The notes under the pieces are model-generated. The model saw nothing but the letters and a program-made list of their open reading frames with translations, had not been told where the DNA came from and ran no database searches. Position numbers and translations under genes: made by a program. Shown here in pieces: positions 46,911 through 54,939 of a stretch of DNA of 64,000 nucleotides. Source of the stretch: Verrucomicrobiia bacterium (lineage in GTDB: Bacteria; Verrucomicrobiota; Verrucomicrobiia; Verrucomicrobiales; DEV007); contig JAUICH010000021.1 of the NCBI GenBank assembly GCA_030427505.1, positions 51,225 through 115,224 on the forward strand. The letters run 5' to 3'. How positions within the stretch are numbered: position 1 is the stretch's first letter; each line of letters starts with the position of its first letter.

Positions 46911-47279
46911 GAATCCATGCCCGTCGAACATGAACTCGATTCGATTGCCAAAGGGATCCGCGGTATAGAATCTCCGCCGATCCGGAAGCGCGTCGTCCCA
47001 CTTGACCTCGTAACCGCCGGCCTGCAGCCGGGAGGCCAAAGCGTCCAAGTCATTCACAATGAACGCAGGATGCGCCTTGCGTTGCGGTTGGAAATCGGTC
47101 TCGACTCCCACGTGAACGATCGTGCTTCCTGCTCTAAACCACGCGCCACCTCTTTCACTCAGTGGGTAAGGCTTATCCTCTTCCACCATATTCAGAACCC
47201 CCTCGAAAAACGCCCGCGCCAGGTCCTCCTTGCCCGGAGGCATGGCTAGTTGAATGTGATCTAAGCACCGAACAATCAT
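46899..47279 (-). CDS. VOC (glyoxalase/bleomycin-resistance) family protein (cassette gene)
   Basis: 126 residues, two VOC half-modules. CLDHIQLAMPPG carries the first metal His, AHPAFIVNDLD the next, and the ADPFGNRIEFMFD strand the Glu. Could be a dioxygenase, glyoxalase or drug-binding protein. Compact single-domain cassette. Confidence 0.88.
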   Translation of the reverse strand: MIVRCLDHIQLAMPPGKEDLARAFFEGVLNMVEEDKPYPLSERGGAWFRAGSTIVHVGVETDFQPQRKAHPAFIVNDLDALASRLQAGGYEVKWDDALPDRRRFYTADPFGNRIEFMFDGHGFTQS

Positions 47280-47287
47280 AACCTCTC

Positions 47288-47396
47288 AGCTAACGTATAA
47301 AGTGAGTCACAGCCACCAAGGCAGCGCCGTTTCGTTTCGTGAGAAAATGACCGAACCACCCACCGACGTCAACTCGTACCGGCCTGGCTGCTGCCT
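47288..47396 (-). repeat. attC17
   Basis: Left AGCTAACGTA, right GGCCTGGCTGCTGCC. About 109 bp; right core diverged. Confidence 0.7.
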
Positions 47397-47827
47397 CCAC
47401 CGTCTGGTTCCGTATCGCTCTTATCCGCCGGAAGCCCTGGAAACTGGGGTAGCTCATCGCAAATGGAGAACCACTTCGCTTTATCGGAGACGAAGACATG
47501 CATCGATGGACCTTCATCCAATTCGGAATCGAGGGCAGCGATTACCAATCCGATAGGAATCGATGGATCCGAAAAAAAGGTCGCGATATTGGATCCGCAC
47601 ACTCGACAGAAAGAACGAAATTCACCTTCTTTGTGCTCGTAGCGTGTGAGGAGTTCCTGTCCCGCCAGGAATCGAAAACTGCTCGGTTCAACTGCTCCGC
47701 GGGTGCGGAAAGCCGCACCATGAGCCTTCCGGCAATCTGAACAGTGACAATTCAGGATACCCTTGATCTCCCCGAGAATCTCGAAACGAATCCCGCCACA
47801 CAAACAACTTCCCAAATACTGCTTCAT
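47369..47827 (-). CDS. GFA (CENP-V/GFA) family zinc protein (cassette gene)
   Basis: 152 residues. GSCLCGGIRF (C8, C10), NCHCSDCRKAHGAAF and FCRVCGSNIATFF give the zinc-ligand set of glutathione-dependent formaldehyde-activating enzyme relatives. The natural substrate is usually unknown in such homologues. The Gly/Ser/Ala-rich C-terminal end lies inside attC17. Confidence 0.9.
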   Translation of the reverse strand: MKQYLGSCLCGGIRFEILGEIKGILNCHCSDCRKAHGAAFRTRGAVEPSSFRFLAGQELLTRYEHKEGEFRSFCRVCGSNIATFFSDPSIPIGLVIAALDSELDEGPSMHVFVSDKAKWFSICDELPQFPGLPADKSDTEPDGGGSSQAGTS

Positions 47828-47833
47828 TCAGTA

Positions 47834-47961
47834 ACCGAACGCCCGAGCGCCGGCGCCCGCTACCAGGCGCGCTGTGTCGCAACAGGGTTAAGGGTTCGAG
47901 CAAAGAGGATCATGTCAACTCACGGCTGTGTAAAAGCTTAATCAGCCGCGCCTTGTTCGGT
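47834..47961 (-). repeat. attC18
   Basis: Left ACCGAACGCCC, right GCGCCTTGTTCGGT. 128 bp; interior closely resembles attC9. Confidence 0.88.
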
Positions 47962-48465
47962 GTCGCGATCTTCTCCTCGCCGTTTCCGCATCTTGAACTC
48001 AAAAACATCTCTTCCTTCGGTTTGCACTTCTGTTGCCCGCTCCACAATTTGGTAACCCTGGGAAAGATAAAATTCAACGGCGCGCTTATTCTCTTCATAG
48101 ACTTCGATCCAGACATCATATTTTGGATCGAAACAGGTCTCGACTTCCTGAAGGAGCGCCTTTCCGATTCCTTGTCCATAGAACTCGCGCAAGACGTAAA
48201 GCCGGATGATGTCCACCTTGCCACCGGAGAGGTCGCTTCGCGCATGCCCAATGATTCGATTATCGAGAACCGCGACTACGCTGTGAGTATTTGGGGCGTC
48301 TATTTCCAGCGCTATAAGTTCAGGGGCGTGAACCTTGTGGGACTGAGCCAGGAGTTCCTCGTCAGTCTGGATCCCGTGGTAAGCATCGAGCCAAATTTCA
48401 CGCAAAAGTGGCCCAATCTTATCGCAGTCATCTTGTCGAAGTGGGCGGATATCAACAGAGTTCAT
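47938..48465 (-). CDS. GNAT acetyltransferase (cassette gene)
   Basis: 175 residues. DIRPLRQDDCDKIGPLL start, IIRLYVLREFYGQGIGKALLQ (G-Q-G-I-G loop), EFYLSQGYQIVER end. Start ATG 48465 before attC19. The final EDRDTEQGAAD is encoded by attC18. Confidence 0.92.
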   Translation of the reverse strand: MNSVDIRPLRQDDCDKIGPLLREIWLDAYHGIQTDEELLAQSHKVHAPELIALEIDAPNTHSVVAVLDNRIIGHARSDLSGGKVDIIRLYVLREFYGQGIGKALLQEVETCFDPKYDVWIEVYEENKRAVEFYLSQGYQIVERATEVQTEGRDVFEFKMRKRRGEDRDTEQGAAD

Positions 48466-48492
48466 TCTCGTCCTACTGGCGTGGATCTCTTC

Positions 48493-48599
48493 AACGAACG
48501 TCCGAGCACTGGTGCCCACTATCGGAAATGCTGCGTCGCAAAAGAGTCATGTCAACCAACAGCAAGGTATTGAGTTGTCCAGCCGCGCCCTGTCCTGCC
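48493..48599 (-). repeat. attC19
   Basis: Left AACGAACGTCC, right GCGCCCTGTCCTGC. 107 bp. Confidence 0.8.
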
Positions 48600-48611
48600 T
48601 TCGTTGCGCTA

Positions 48612-49172
48612 CTACGTCGCATCGGCTCTCGCGATGACGTCCTCCAACTGGGGACATTCCGCCCTCAATAGGGAATACAACTCATAGGGATGAGGCACCC
48701 CACCATGCATCTCAGCATCTCTCAGGGTTCCCTCTCTCTGAAACCCGCACTTCTCCAACATCCCGATGCTGGCCTTGTTGTCGGAGCGTGTCATCGCAGT
48801 GAGCCTCAGGATCGTTGGCTCCGCACGGAACAGGTAGGCGGAGAACAGCGTCACCGCCTCAGTCGCATACCCCTTCTTCCGGTCATCTTCCCGGAAAATC
48901 CGGTAGGCAATTTCGGGTCCCTGGATATTCGGAGACGTATTGAAGGCAGTGACTTCACCTATGAACCGGTCCTCCGCGCCGGTGATCAACAAGATCTTGT
49001 AGTCGTCTTTCCAGAAGCCGCCCTCGGAAAACTCCTTCCGCAGATTGGACTCTGATTGCAGGGAGGCAGGCCAGTAGGGAGTTGCGTGAGAAAGATCATT
49101 GATGATCTCAGCATACGCTTCGAGATCTGTTTCTTTGAACGTCCGTAGAACTATGTTTTTTCCTCGTATCAT
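48612..49172 (-). CDS. GNAT acetyltransferase, RimJ/RimL type (cassette gene)
   Basis: 186 residues. VLRTFKETDLEAYAEIIND start, FREDDRKKGYATEAVTLFSAYLF (CoA loop K-K-G-Y-A), SIGMLEKCGFQREG end. Close to the ribosomal-protein acetyltransferase group by pattern, but integron copies usually act on other acceptors. Confidence 0.92.
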   Translation of the reverse strand: MIRGKNIVLRTFKETDLEAYAEIINDLSHATPYWPASLQSESNLRKEFSEGGFWKDDYKILLITGAEDRFIGEVTAFNTSPNIQGPEIAYRIFREDDRKKGYATEAVTLFSAYLFRAEPTILRLTAMTRSDNKASIGMLEKCGFQREGTLRDAEMHGGVPHPYELYSLLRAECPQLEDVIARADAT

Positions 49173-49180
49173 TTTCTCGG

Positions 49181-49219
49181 CAGAAGGTTAGAGCTAAATC
49201 ACCGGCTGATGGGAGCTAG
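49181..49219 (-). repeat. attC20, half site interrupted by a mobile element
   Basis: CAGAAGGTTAG followed by AATCACCGGCTGATGGGAG looks like the left arm of an attC site. A TA-bounded element begins at 49217 and no matching right arm is evident. Confidence 0.45.
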
Positions 49220-49433
49220 GCAGTGTGGACAAATTGGGGGCGGCCCGGCGCGAGAGCATTTTTGGACTGGCAAGGCGCCATGAACGGCATTGGGCCGACC
49301 CCCAATAGAGTGAGCGGGAACGAAGCCAGGCAAAATATGGGCCGCGTCTCCGGGTATTCGCCGCTTCGCGGCGCTGAGTTCTCTTTTCTTTTCTTCATTT
49401 CCGGTCCGTTCTCCAATTTGTCCACACTGCCTA
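49217..49433. mobile_element. MITE family 1, complete copy
   Basis: Non-coding, about 217 bp, with perfect inverted ends: 49216-49237 is the reverse complement of 49413-49434 (22 bp, containing GTGTGGACAAATTGG). TA lies at both ends, as in IS630/Tc1-mariner-type insertions. A partial second copy in opposite orientation occupies 63874-64000. No open frame longer than 76 codons. Confidence 0.85.
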
Positions 49434-49647
49434 GTGTGGTGTTTGCGAAATAGGTGAACGAAATTCGCGAGGATTCTTTTTCAAATTCAAGGCGCGAGGA
49501 GGGAGTTGAGCAAGCTCAACGACCGATCGAGCAACGCGGAAATTCGAAAAGAAGACCGCGATCATAAGAGAATCCGAGCGAAGCGAGCAAATTTCCGGCT
49601 CTATAACTTAATTGATTTCGTCTAGATATTTCGCGATCACCACACTA
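49432..49647. mobile_element. MITE family 2
   Basis: Non-coding 216-bp element sharing its left TA with family 1. Inverted ends of 21 bp with two mismatches: TAGTGTGGTG then GCGAAATA on the left, mirrored by TATTTCGC then CACCACACTA on the right. Interior differs from family 1. Only one copy in the window. Confidence 0.78.
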
Positions 49648-49914
49648 GCGGTAATAGGAAGGAACTCAACTCTCCTCCGCTACGGGGGTTGGGAAGCTTC
49701 ACTTTTGGTAAAATCTCGATGATTGGATGCTCTTCTACAAAGGAACACCATTGTTCGAAACTGATCTCTTGGCCAGATGCATCGAGATCCCAAAACCTCG
49801 ATATCTCCGGATCAAACTCGTCCTCCTTGCTGACGAACTTCTCCGTTCAAGATGGGAAAACCCATCGGCTGTAGGAAGAACCTTCGATCCACATTGGGTG
49901 CATTCTTCGAGCAT
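49637..49914 (-). pseudogene. Frameshifted zinc-ribbon cassette gene
   Basis: From ATG 49914 one frame reads EECTQCGSK, a zinc-ribbon half, up to GFSHLE. Another frame then continues sensibly from about 49850: EKFVSKEDEFDPEISRFW, SFEQWCSFVEEHP, to a TGA at 49637-49639 inside MITE family 2. Together they would make about 90 residues. I infer one frameshift. Family unknown. Confidence 0.45.
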
Positions 49915-49933
49915 TTCCCAACCATATGCTTGA

Positions 49934-50044
49934 AGATAGGTGCCCTCCCCGGGAAGCGCCACGCCGAATCGGGGTTGAAGGTTGGACGATTATATTACTT
50001 TCTACTCAACGCGGGTGAAGGTTGCCTACTCTGGCTTGTTCGGC
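49934..50044 (-). repeat. attC21
   Basis: Right edge TGGCTTGTTCGGC is clear; left arm near AGATAGGTGCCC is diverged. About 111 bp. Confidence 0.68.
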
Positions 50045-50509
50045 TCTGCTAATTCTAGGGCGCCACTCAAAAACTGGCAATACTCTCCCGTCGGGTTTGC
50101 TGGGTGTTTCACCGACCTGAGCAGCCCCCATTCTGCGATAAAACCCTGCTGCGGAAGGGTCGGAAACTATCCGCATGCTTTGCCATTCATTCTGCTTCAT
50201 TCGCATCCGAATATCATCAAATATGGCTCTGCCAAGACCTCTTCCTTTGAGTTCGGGTTCAACCCAGCAATCTTCGAGTTCACAAGAGGTCATCGATCGC
50301 TCTGACAACGAATACACGAGGACTAGCTGGTCAGGAAGTGACCCAACGAAAAACTGCCTCTTCTTCAAATCTATCTCAGCAACGATCAAGTCTGGCTTCC
50401 ACAGATTCATCAGTTCTTCAGTGTATCCCCAAGAAGCCTTCGAACGAAGAATAAGGTCATTGATTAGGGCCAACGACTCACCGTTGTAGGGTGTTATTGC
50501 AGCTCTCAT
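50006..50509 (-). CDS. GNAT acetyltransferase (cassette gene)
   Basis: 167 residues. AAITPYNGESLALINDLI start, EDCWVEPELKGRGLGRAIFDDI (G-R-G-L-G loop), GFYRRMGAAQVGE end. Start ATG 50509 follows attC22; the end is encoded within attC21. Acceptor unknown. Confidence 0.91.
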   Translation of the reverse strand: MRAAITPYNGESLALINDLILRSKASWGYTEELMNLWKPDLIVAEIDLKKRQFFVGSLPDQLVLVYSLSERSMTSCELEDCWVEPELKGRGLGRAIFDDIRMRMKQNEWQSMRIVSDPSAAGFYRRMGAAQVGETPSKPDGRVLPVFEWRPRISRAEQARVGNLHPR

Positions 50510-50515
50510 TTCAAA

Positions 50516-50642
50516 GCCGAACGTTTGAGCCATCTCATACCTGACCGGGTGAGGACTCAGACCGTGGGGCTAAGGCCTGAATCATCATTGTGCTTTCGCA
50601 CTCGCCGAGGAGCGGGTGTTGAGGTCGACACCCTGATGTCCA
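50516..50642 (-). repeat. attC22
   Basis: Left GCCGAACGTTTGAGCC is clear; the right edge near CCTGATGTCC is uncertain. About 127 bp. The 108 bp to the next gene show nothing else. Confidence 0.68.
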
Positions 50643-50750
50643 TGGGCTTTCCCTGCTGCTTCCAATGGCGACCCAACCGAATTGAAGTCGAGTTGCCCCA
50701 TATGGACTTACGCCAAAGTAAGATGGAGCGGCGGATTCGTTCCGTCGCCG

Positions 50751-50942
50751 CTAGAGTGAATCTTTTTTGCCTCTGGAGACAACAATTCCTATGATGACTC
50801 CGATTGCAAGCCCCACCCCGGCTCCTACCGGTATGGCGGACAAGGCCGCACCAACGCCAGCACCAAGGGCCGTTCCAATTGCGATACTTATGGGCAGCAT
50901 GTAGCTCTTAGGGTTCGGTTCGGTTTTTGATTCTTTGCTCAT
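50751..50942 (-). CDS. Small glycine-zipper membrane protein (cassette gene)
   Basis: 63 residues. Polar Lys/Glu-rich N-terminus, then one or two hydrophobic segments with repeated Gly-x-x-x-Gly/Ala spacing (GTALGAGVGAALSA), and a basic KK end. Probably inserts in the membrane. Function unknown. Confidence 0.65.
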   Translation of the reverse strand: MSKESKTEPNPKSYMLPISIAIGTALGAGVGAALSAIPVGAGVGLAIGVIIGIVVSRGKKDSL

Positions 50943-50965
50943 TTTCTTTGGCGGTTAATTTCTTT

Positions 50966-51090
50966 GCAGAACGTTCAAGGCATCTCAGCCCAATCCGGGC
51001 GCGCGGCCTCGAAAGGAGAGTAACGATTCGATTCACCGAAGTCAATCAACTCGCAACGGGATCGGGCTTGCTATCTCCGGCTTGTTCTTT
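50966..51090 (-). repeat. attC23
   Basis: Left GCAGAACGTTC, right CCGGCTTGTTCTTT; arms CCCAATCCGGG and CGGGATCGGG pair partly. 125 bp. Interior resembles attC30. Confidence 0.85.
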
Positions 51091-51431
51091 CCGAGTTTCG
51101 ATTGCGATCTCCGCCTCACCAAAGACTCCAATTATCGTTGTGCCATCGCGCCCGGACGTCTGAGACAAATGCCGGTGCCCATGGATGAAGATCTGCGGCC
51201 TAGATCGATCAAAATATTCTGCGAATAGCGAAAATCCTTGATGAACTTCGGAATCCCGCCCGTGATACCCTTGTGGAGAATTGCGCGCGATGAACACGTC
51301 GACTGGCGGAAATACCTCAAGAGCTCGGGACACCTCCTCCAGATCAAACATATGATGTCCGCGAAATCAGCGGACTTACACGAGAGGTTGCCGGTCTGCC
51401 AATCGTCATCGGCTATCACAACGGCACGCAT
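51046..51431 (-). pseudogene. Metallophosphoesterase with internal deletion and frameshift (cassette gene)
   Basis: The N-terminal frame (ATG 51431) encodes MRAVVIADDDWQTGNL, a phosphoesterase first strand with the Asp cluster. Near 51360 the sense moves to another frame: FDLEEVSRALEVFPPVDVF, then NSPQGYH and FIHGHRHLSQ, the C-terminal metal motif. The GD and GNHD core blocks that normally lie between are absent, so a segment has been lost. Enzyme cannot be active in this form. Confidence 0.75.
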
Positions 51432-51439
51432 ATTTTTTG

Positions 51440-51503
51440 AGAGAACGTCAAAGCGCGGGGAATGACCAAGCTACCAGCTATACCCTGCCACTACTGGTTA
51501 GAC
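51440..51503 (-). repeat. attC24, short, touched by a MITE
   Basis: Left AGAGAACGTC, right CTGGTTAGAC, whose reverse (GTCTAAC) is a consensus attC simple site. 64 bp. The TA at 51499-51500 is the left end of MITE family 3 copy a. Confidence 0.75.
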
Positions 51504-51773
51504 CGTCTGCCAAAAATCTGTTCGTGAATCGCCCGGGCGCAAAATGGCTCGTGGCGAGGCGCTTTGAGAACCGGCCACCGGGAGTCAGCCTGCCGCGGGC
51601 AGTCCGAAGAGCGGAGCGCAGCGAAGGCGAAGCGGATTGAAATCCGTGACCGAAAAGGAACGAAGCCACGGGGAAATTGGTGCCGGGTCTCCATACTACC
51701 CGAGCGAAGCAAGCTTTCTTCCTTCTTCCTCTTTCAATTTCGATTTGCGAACAGACTTTTGACAAAGTGTCTA
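51499..51773. mobile_element. MITE family 3, copy a
   Basis: 275 bp, non-coding. Imperfect inverted ends (26 of 33 positions match; both contain CTGTTCG near base 20) and TA at both ends. Related to copy b at 52722-52921 through shared blocks GATTGAAATCCGTGACCG and AAAGGAACGAAGCCACGG. The right 69 bp to 51842 have no gene. Confidence 0.82.
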
Positions 51774-51842
51774 GATGTCTCGTTACCCTGGGAGCCGTCT
51801 ACTTGATTGTGACGAAATTCTACAGATTCCCAATCGTAAAAG

Positions 51843-52679
51843 CTATTGTTTCAGGAATCCCAACAGGACTTCATTGAAGATCTCCGGTTGGTCTATGTGT
51901 GGTAAATGTCCCGCTTTCGGAATGCGTGCCATCTTCGAGTTGGGAATCACTCTGGCTGCCTTCTCTCCAAATTCGATGGAAAACAAACGATCATTTTCTC
52001 CCCACACTATCAGTGTCTCATTCTCCAGCCCTCGAAGCAGGTGTTCAGGAATCTCCGAGACAGCCCTTCCTCTTCCTTTTGAAAAGGGCGTTTTGCCGCC
52101 CGCTCGCTTCAAGACTTCAATGGAGTAGTGACTGTGGTTGGGGTCTCTTGAGGAGGGGTTAAATAAAAGGAATCGAGAGAAAAACCAATTAGCCAAACGT
52201 GAAGGGGCAACATTCATCCAAATCATTGCAACCATGGGCCAGAAAGACGGCTTTGCCCCCAGCGCACCGGAATCAACCAGCGCGAGTTTGTTCACGAACC
52301 CGGGATAATCTAACGCGAATTGCAATGCAACAGCTCCGCCTTGTGATAATCCAACGATACTGGCGTTACATATCCTGAGGGATTCAAGGAATCTGTGCAA
52401 CCAACGAGAGAAGTAGGGACGGTCATAGGCACCATCCGGTTTATCGGATTCGCCATATCCAATGATGTCTGGGACGATTACTCGAAACTCCTTTGAAATC
52501 GCTCCGACGGACGGATACCAAGTCACCCCTCCTGCGCCGCCACCGTGTAACAAGATAACTGCTTCTCCGTCACCGGCTTCAAAGTATGATGTCTTGAGAT
52601 TTTCAGAGGTGATCTCTCCCTCTTTGACCTTAGCGTCAATTTTCCCAATGAGTGCTCTTCGGTAGCCGGACTTGATCAT
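51843..52679 (-). CDS. Alpha/beta-hydrolase (cassette gene)
   Basis: 278 residues. Oxyanion HGGGAGG, nucleophile elbow GLSQGGAV, acid in VWGENDRLFS and His in KAGHLPHIDQPE complete the triad. Resembles meta-cleavage-product hydrolases and haloalkane-dehalogenase relatives. ATG 52679; the longer frame would begin inside MITE family 3. One of the longer cassettes, flanked on both sides by MITE copies. Confidence 0.92.
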   Translation of the reverse strand: MIKSGYRRALIGKIDAKVKEGEITSENLKTSYFEAGDGEAVILLHGGGAGGVTWYPSVGAISKEFRVIVPDIIGYGESDKPDGAYDRPYFSRWLHRFLESLRICNASIVGLSQGGAVALQFALDYPGFVNKLALVDSGALGAKPSFWPMVAMIWMNVAPSRLANWFFSRFLLFNPSSRDPNHSHYSIEVLKRAGGKTPFSKGRGRAVSEIPEHLLRGLENETLIVWGENDRLFSIEFGEKAARVIPNSKMARIPKAGHLPHIDQPEIFNEVLLGFLKQ

Positions 52680-52721
52680 TTGCCATTCATGATTTTGCAG
52701 AACCGTGCACTGGATTGCCTC

Positions 52722-52921
52722 TAGACTGTTCGTGAATCGCCCGAGCACGAAATTTTTCGTAGCAAGGCGTTTTGAGGGAGCGGATTGAAATCCGTGACCG
52801 AAAAGGAACGAAGCCACGGGAGATCTGGCGCCGGGCCTCCAAACCTTCCGAGCGATGCGAGCTTTCTTTTATCCTCCACTTTCAATTTCGATTTGCGGAC
52901 AGACTATTGGCAAACCGTCTA
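52722..52921. mobile_element. MITE family 3, copy b
   Basis: 200 bp, TA at both ends, right end CAGACTATTGGCAAACCGTCTA close to copy a. The left end lacks about 15 bp present in copy a, and an inner segment is also missing. Its right TA is part of the GTCTAAC arm of attC25. Confidence 0.78.
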
Positions 52922-53040
52922 ACGTCCAAGTTCTTTCACACCGCCCGAGGGCGAGGCTTCGACCGCTGGTCGAAGGTTGAATGGGCATGGCGAATGGGAC
53001 TTGCGGCGGGGCGGGCGTTGAGAGCGGCGACTTGTTCGCT
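52917..53040 (-). repeat. attC25, with MITE in its arm
   Basis: Left GTCTAACGTCC, right GCGACTTGTTCGCT; arms CACCGCCCG and GGGCGGGCG pair. 124 bp. Confidence 0.85.
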
Positions 53041-53044
53041 TTGG

Positions 53045-53512
53045 CTATTTCCAGAACTGCCACGGTTTCCTCTCTCGGGATCGTTTCCACTTGGAAAACC
53101 CCCGATCAATGAACTCCTTGATCTTGCCGTAGTTCTCCCAGGTGTCCTCGACACCGAAAAAGTCATTACCTCCACTTACCGAAAACGCTCGCTGATAGTC
53201 GCCGACAAACTGCCCCGTCTGGAAGTCAAAATAGTGCCTTGAAAAGGCGTTCCCCTCATCGCTGAGCATGTCATCAACGAGGGCACCATCACATCGGGAG
53301 TAAATCTCCGGCCCGGTAAGCTTCCTGTATTTGAAGGCCGCAATCTCATCAACGAGAAAGTCGTCAACGAATTCATCATCCAGTAGGTCGTTCTCGATCA
53401 ACCAGCCGAGGTAGAATCCAGTATGCACGAACTCCTGGCCTTCCGGCAATCCCTCCGTCTCGACCGACTCGGAGTGATACTGGGCCTTGTCGTAGACTAT
53501 GGGTGAATCCAT
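53045..53512 (-). CDS. DUF7832-like cassette protein
   Basis: 155 residues. VYDKAQYHSES start and FVHTGFYLGWLIENDLLDDEF near residues 30-50 resemble a family of small soluble proteins often found near immunity genes. Family name from memory, so treat as tentative. ATG 53512 after attC26. The basic Trp-rich end (RSRERKPWQFWK) is unusual. Confidence 0.72.
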   Translation of the reverse strand: MDSPIVYDKAQYHSESVETEGLPEGQEFVHTGFYLGWLIENDLLDDEFVDDFLVDEIAAFKYRKLTGPEIYSRCDGALVDDMLSDEGNAFSRHYFDFQTGQFVGDYQRAFSVSGGNDFFGVEDTWENYGKIKEFIDRGFSKWKRSRERKPWQFWK

Positions 53513-53518
53513 TTCTCC

Positions 53519-53643
53519 ATCGGACGTCCAAGGCCTGCCACCCATTACTGGGGGCGCACCTCCGATTCTGGTTTGGGTTTCTGTTTATCCTCCGGCTTCG
53601 ACTCCGGAGCGGTGGCGGGTTGGTCAACACCACCTTGTTCGCC
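53519..53643 (-). repeat. attC26
   Basis: Left ATCGGACGTCC, right CACCTTGTTCGCC. 125 bp, nearly identical along its length to attC31. Confidence 0.9.
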
Positions 53644-54186
53644 TATCTGCTTCGGTTCAGCGGCGCCTTCAAGAATAGACTCGATCTCGCTAAATCCTTT
53701 TGAGCGGGCGACTTCCATCGCTGTCTTACCATTCACCTTGATCCTTGAACTGGCGCCTGCCTCAAGCAGCCGTCGCACGACGTCCACCCGGTTCTGATAG
53801 ATCGCCATAAAAAGTGCGGTCTCCCCCTCGCCGCACCGGAGATCAACTGTCGCTCCAGCCTTCAATAGCATATCCACTATCTTCACGTGACCTCCGTAAG
53901 CCGCTTGATGAAGGTGCCAAATGGGTTCAAATCGCCCAAAATGCTCGTAGTCGTTGACGCCATCCGGTTCCGCTCCGGCGTTGAGCAGCATCTGCACGCT
54001 CATGGCGTCACCATGAACACAGGCTCGATCCATAAGCCAATACAGTTCCCCCGGGCCGAGGGGCTTATTGGCTTGCCGTATCACGCTGTTCCGAACCTCC
54101 GGCTCATCCCCTTCAGCGACAACGCCCATTGGCAGCACCGCGAGAGCGATTGCGCCTACGTGGATAATGACTCTCCAGCTATTCAT
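53545..54186 (-). CDS. Secreted ankyrin-repeat protein (cassette gene)
   Basis: 213 residues. Signal peptide about 1-24. Three to four ankyrin repeats: GDAMSVQMLLNAGAEPD, GHVKIVDMLLKAGATVD, NRVDVVRRLLEAGASSRI, KTAMEVARSKGF. Likely periplasmic protein-binding role. The charged Pro/Glu/Lys tail after residue about 182 (GEQGGVDQPATAPES) is encoded by attC26 and is shared with the gene at 56731. Confidence 0.9.
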   Translation of the reverse strand: MNSWRVIIHVGAIALAVLPMGVVAEGDEPEVRNSVIRQANKPLGPGELYWLMDRACVHGDAMSVQMLLNAGAEPDGVNDYEHFGRFEPIWHLHQAAYGGHVKIVDMLLKAGATVDLRCGEGETALFMAIYQNRVDVVRRLLEAGASSRIKVNGKTAMEVARSKGFSEIESILEGAAEPKQIGEQGGVDQPATAPESKPEDKQKPKPESEVRPQ

Positions 54187-54192
54187 TTTTAG

Positions 54193-54318
54193 GGCAAACG
54201 TCAGAGGTGAATCGCAGCCACCATGGGAGCGAGACCCCGACGACGAAAAGGATGACCAAGATTGCCGACTGCGTCAACTGCTCGCGTGATGGATGTTGAG
54301 TCCCCCGGCTTGCTCGCT
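54193..54318 (-). repeat. attC27
   Basis: Left GGCAAACGTC, right GGCTTGCTCGCT. 126 bp. Confidence 0.8.
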
Positions 54319-54803
54319 GCTGACGGCTCCTGCTTGAGGTGCCAGATGACGCCCCCTATGGTAAGGCAAGCGCCGAAAGAGAAACTCAAAATATACCGTG
54401 GCAGCTTGAGTGCGGCCTGCCGATGCATTGATTTGTTGGGCTTCCGAGGATTGTAAAAGACCTCCACTTCCGATCCTACCGGAAACTTCAAAGCGGACTT
54501 CTCTGCCCAAGATTGGCTTGATGAGGAAATCTCAAACTGATAGGTCCGAGTCCCTTCGAAAGATTCTCCCTCAACGGTGTAGACGTAAACAACCTCGGGC
54601 GAATACAAGTAGCTAACCTCAGTTGCTCCGCCAGAGCCTGAGGAAGCATTCCACTTACCTTTCGCTCGGGAGACTACTACTTCCCCAGAAACTGTTGGCC
54701 AATTCAATGCCCGTTTGTCTCTTAGGAGCCGGAAAGTGCTCGCCAAGAGCGTATACACTCCAGAGCCAGTGATGACCAATATGCTGACCGTCTCGCCAGT
54801 CAT
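54201..54803 (-). CDS. DUF3592 membrane protein (cassette gene)
   Basis: 200 residues: hydrophobic N-terminal segment (about 6-24), a beta domain with WPTVSGEVV and FPVGSEVEVFYNPRKPNKS, the DUF3592 signature, then a second hydrophobic segment (about 135-153). Function unknown. About 30 C-terminal residues lie inside attC27. Confidence 0.85.
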   Translation of the reverse strand: MTGETVSILVITGSGVYTLLASTFRLLRDKRALNWPTVSGEVVVSRAKGKWNASSGSGGATEVSYLYSPEVVYVYTVEGESFEGTRTYQFEISSSSQSWAEKSALKFPVGSEVEVFYNPRKPNKSMHRQAALKLPRYILSFSFGACLTIGGVIWHLKQEPSAASKPGDSTSITRAVDAVGNLGHPFRRRGLAPMVAAIHL

Positions 54804-54812
54804 GGATTTTCT

Positions 54813-54939
54813 AGCGAACGTTAAGCACGAGGCATGGCTGACCGGGAGCGCGTGCTCGATGCAGGACTGGGGTTGCAGTTACGATTCATATTGCTACTCG
54901 GTGCGGGTCAGCCGTTGCTCTCCATGCGCTTGTTATGCC
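54813..54939 (-). repeat. attC28
   Basis: Left AGCGAACGTTAAG, right GCGCTTGTTATGC; arms GGCTGACCGGG and CGGGTCAGCC pair. 127 bp. Resembles attC7. Confidence 0.9.

Noticed and set aside
49216..52921. Treating the repeats as one long duplicated region
   Set aside because: Three families have different interiors and different inverted ends; each is bounded separately by TA.
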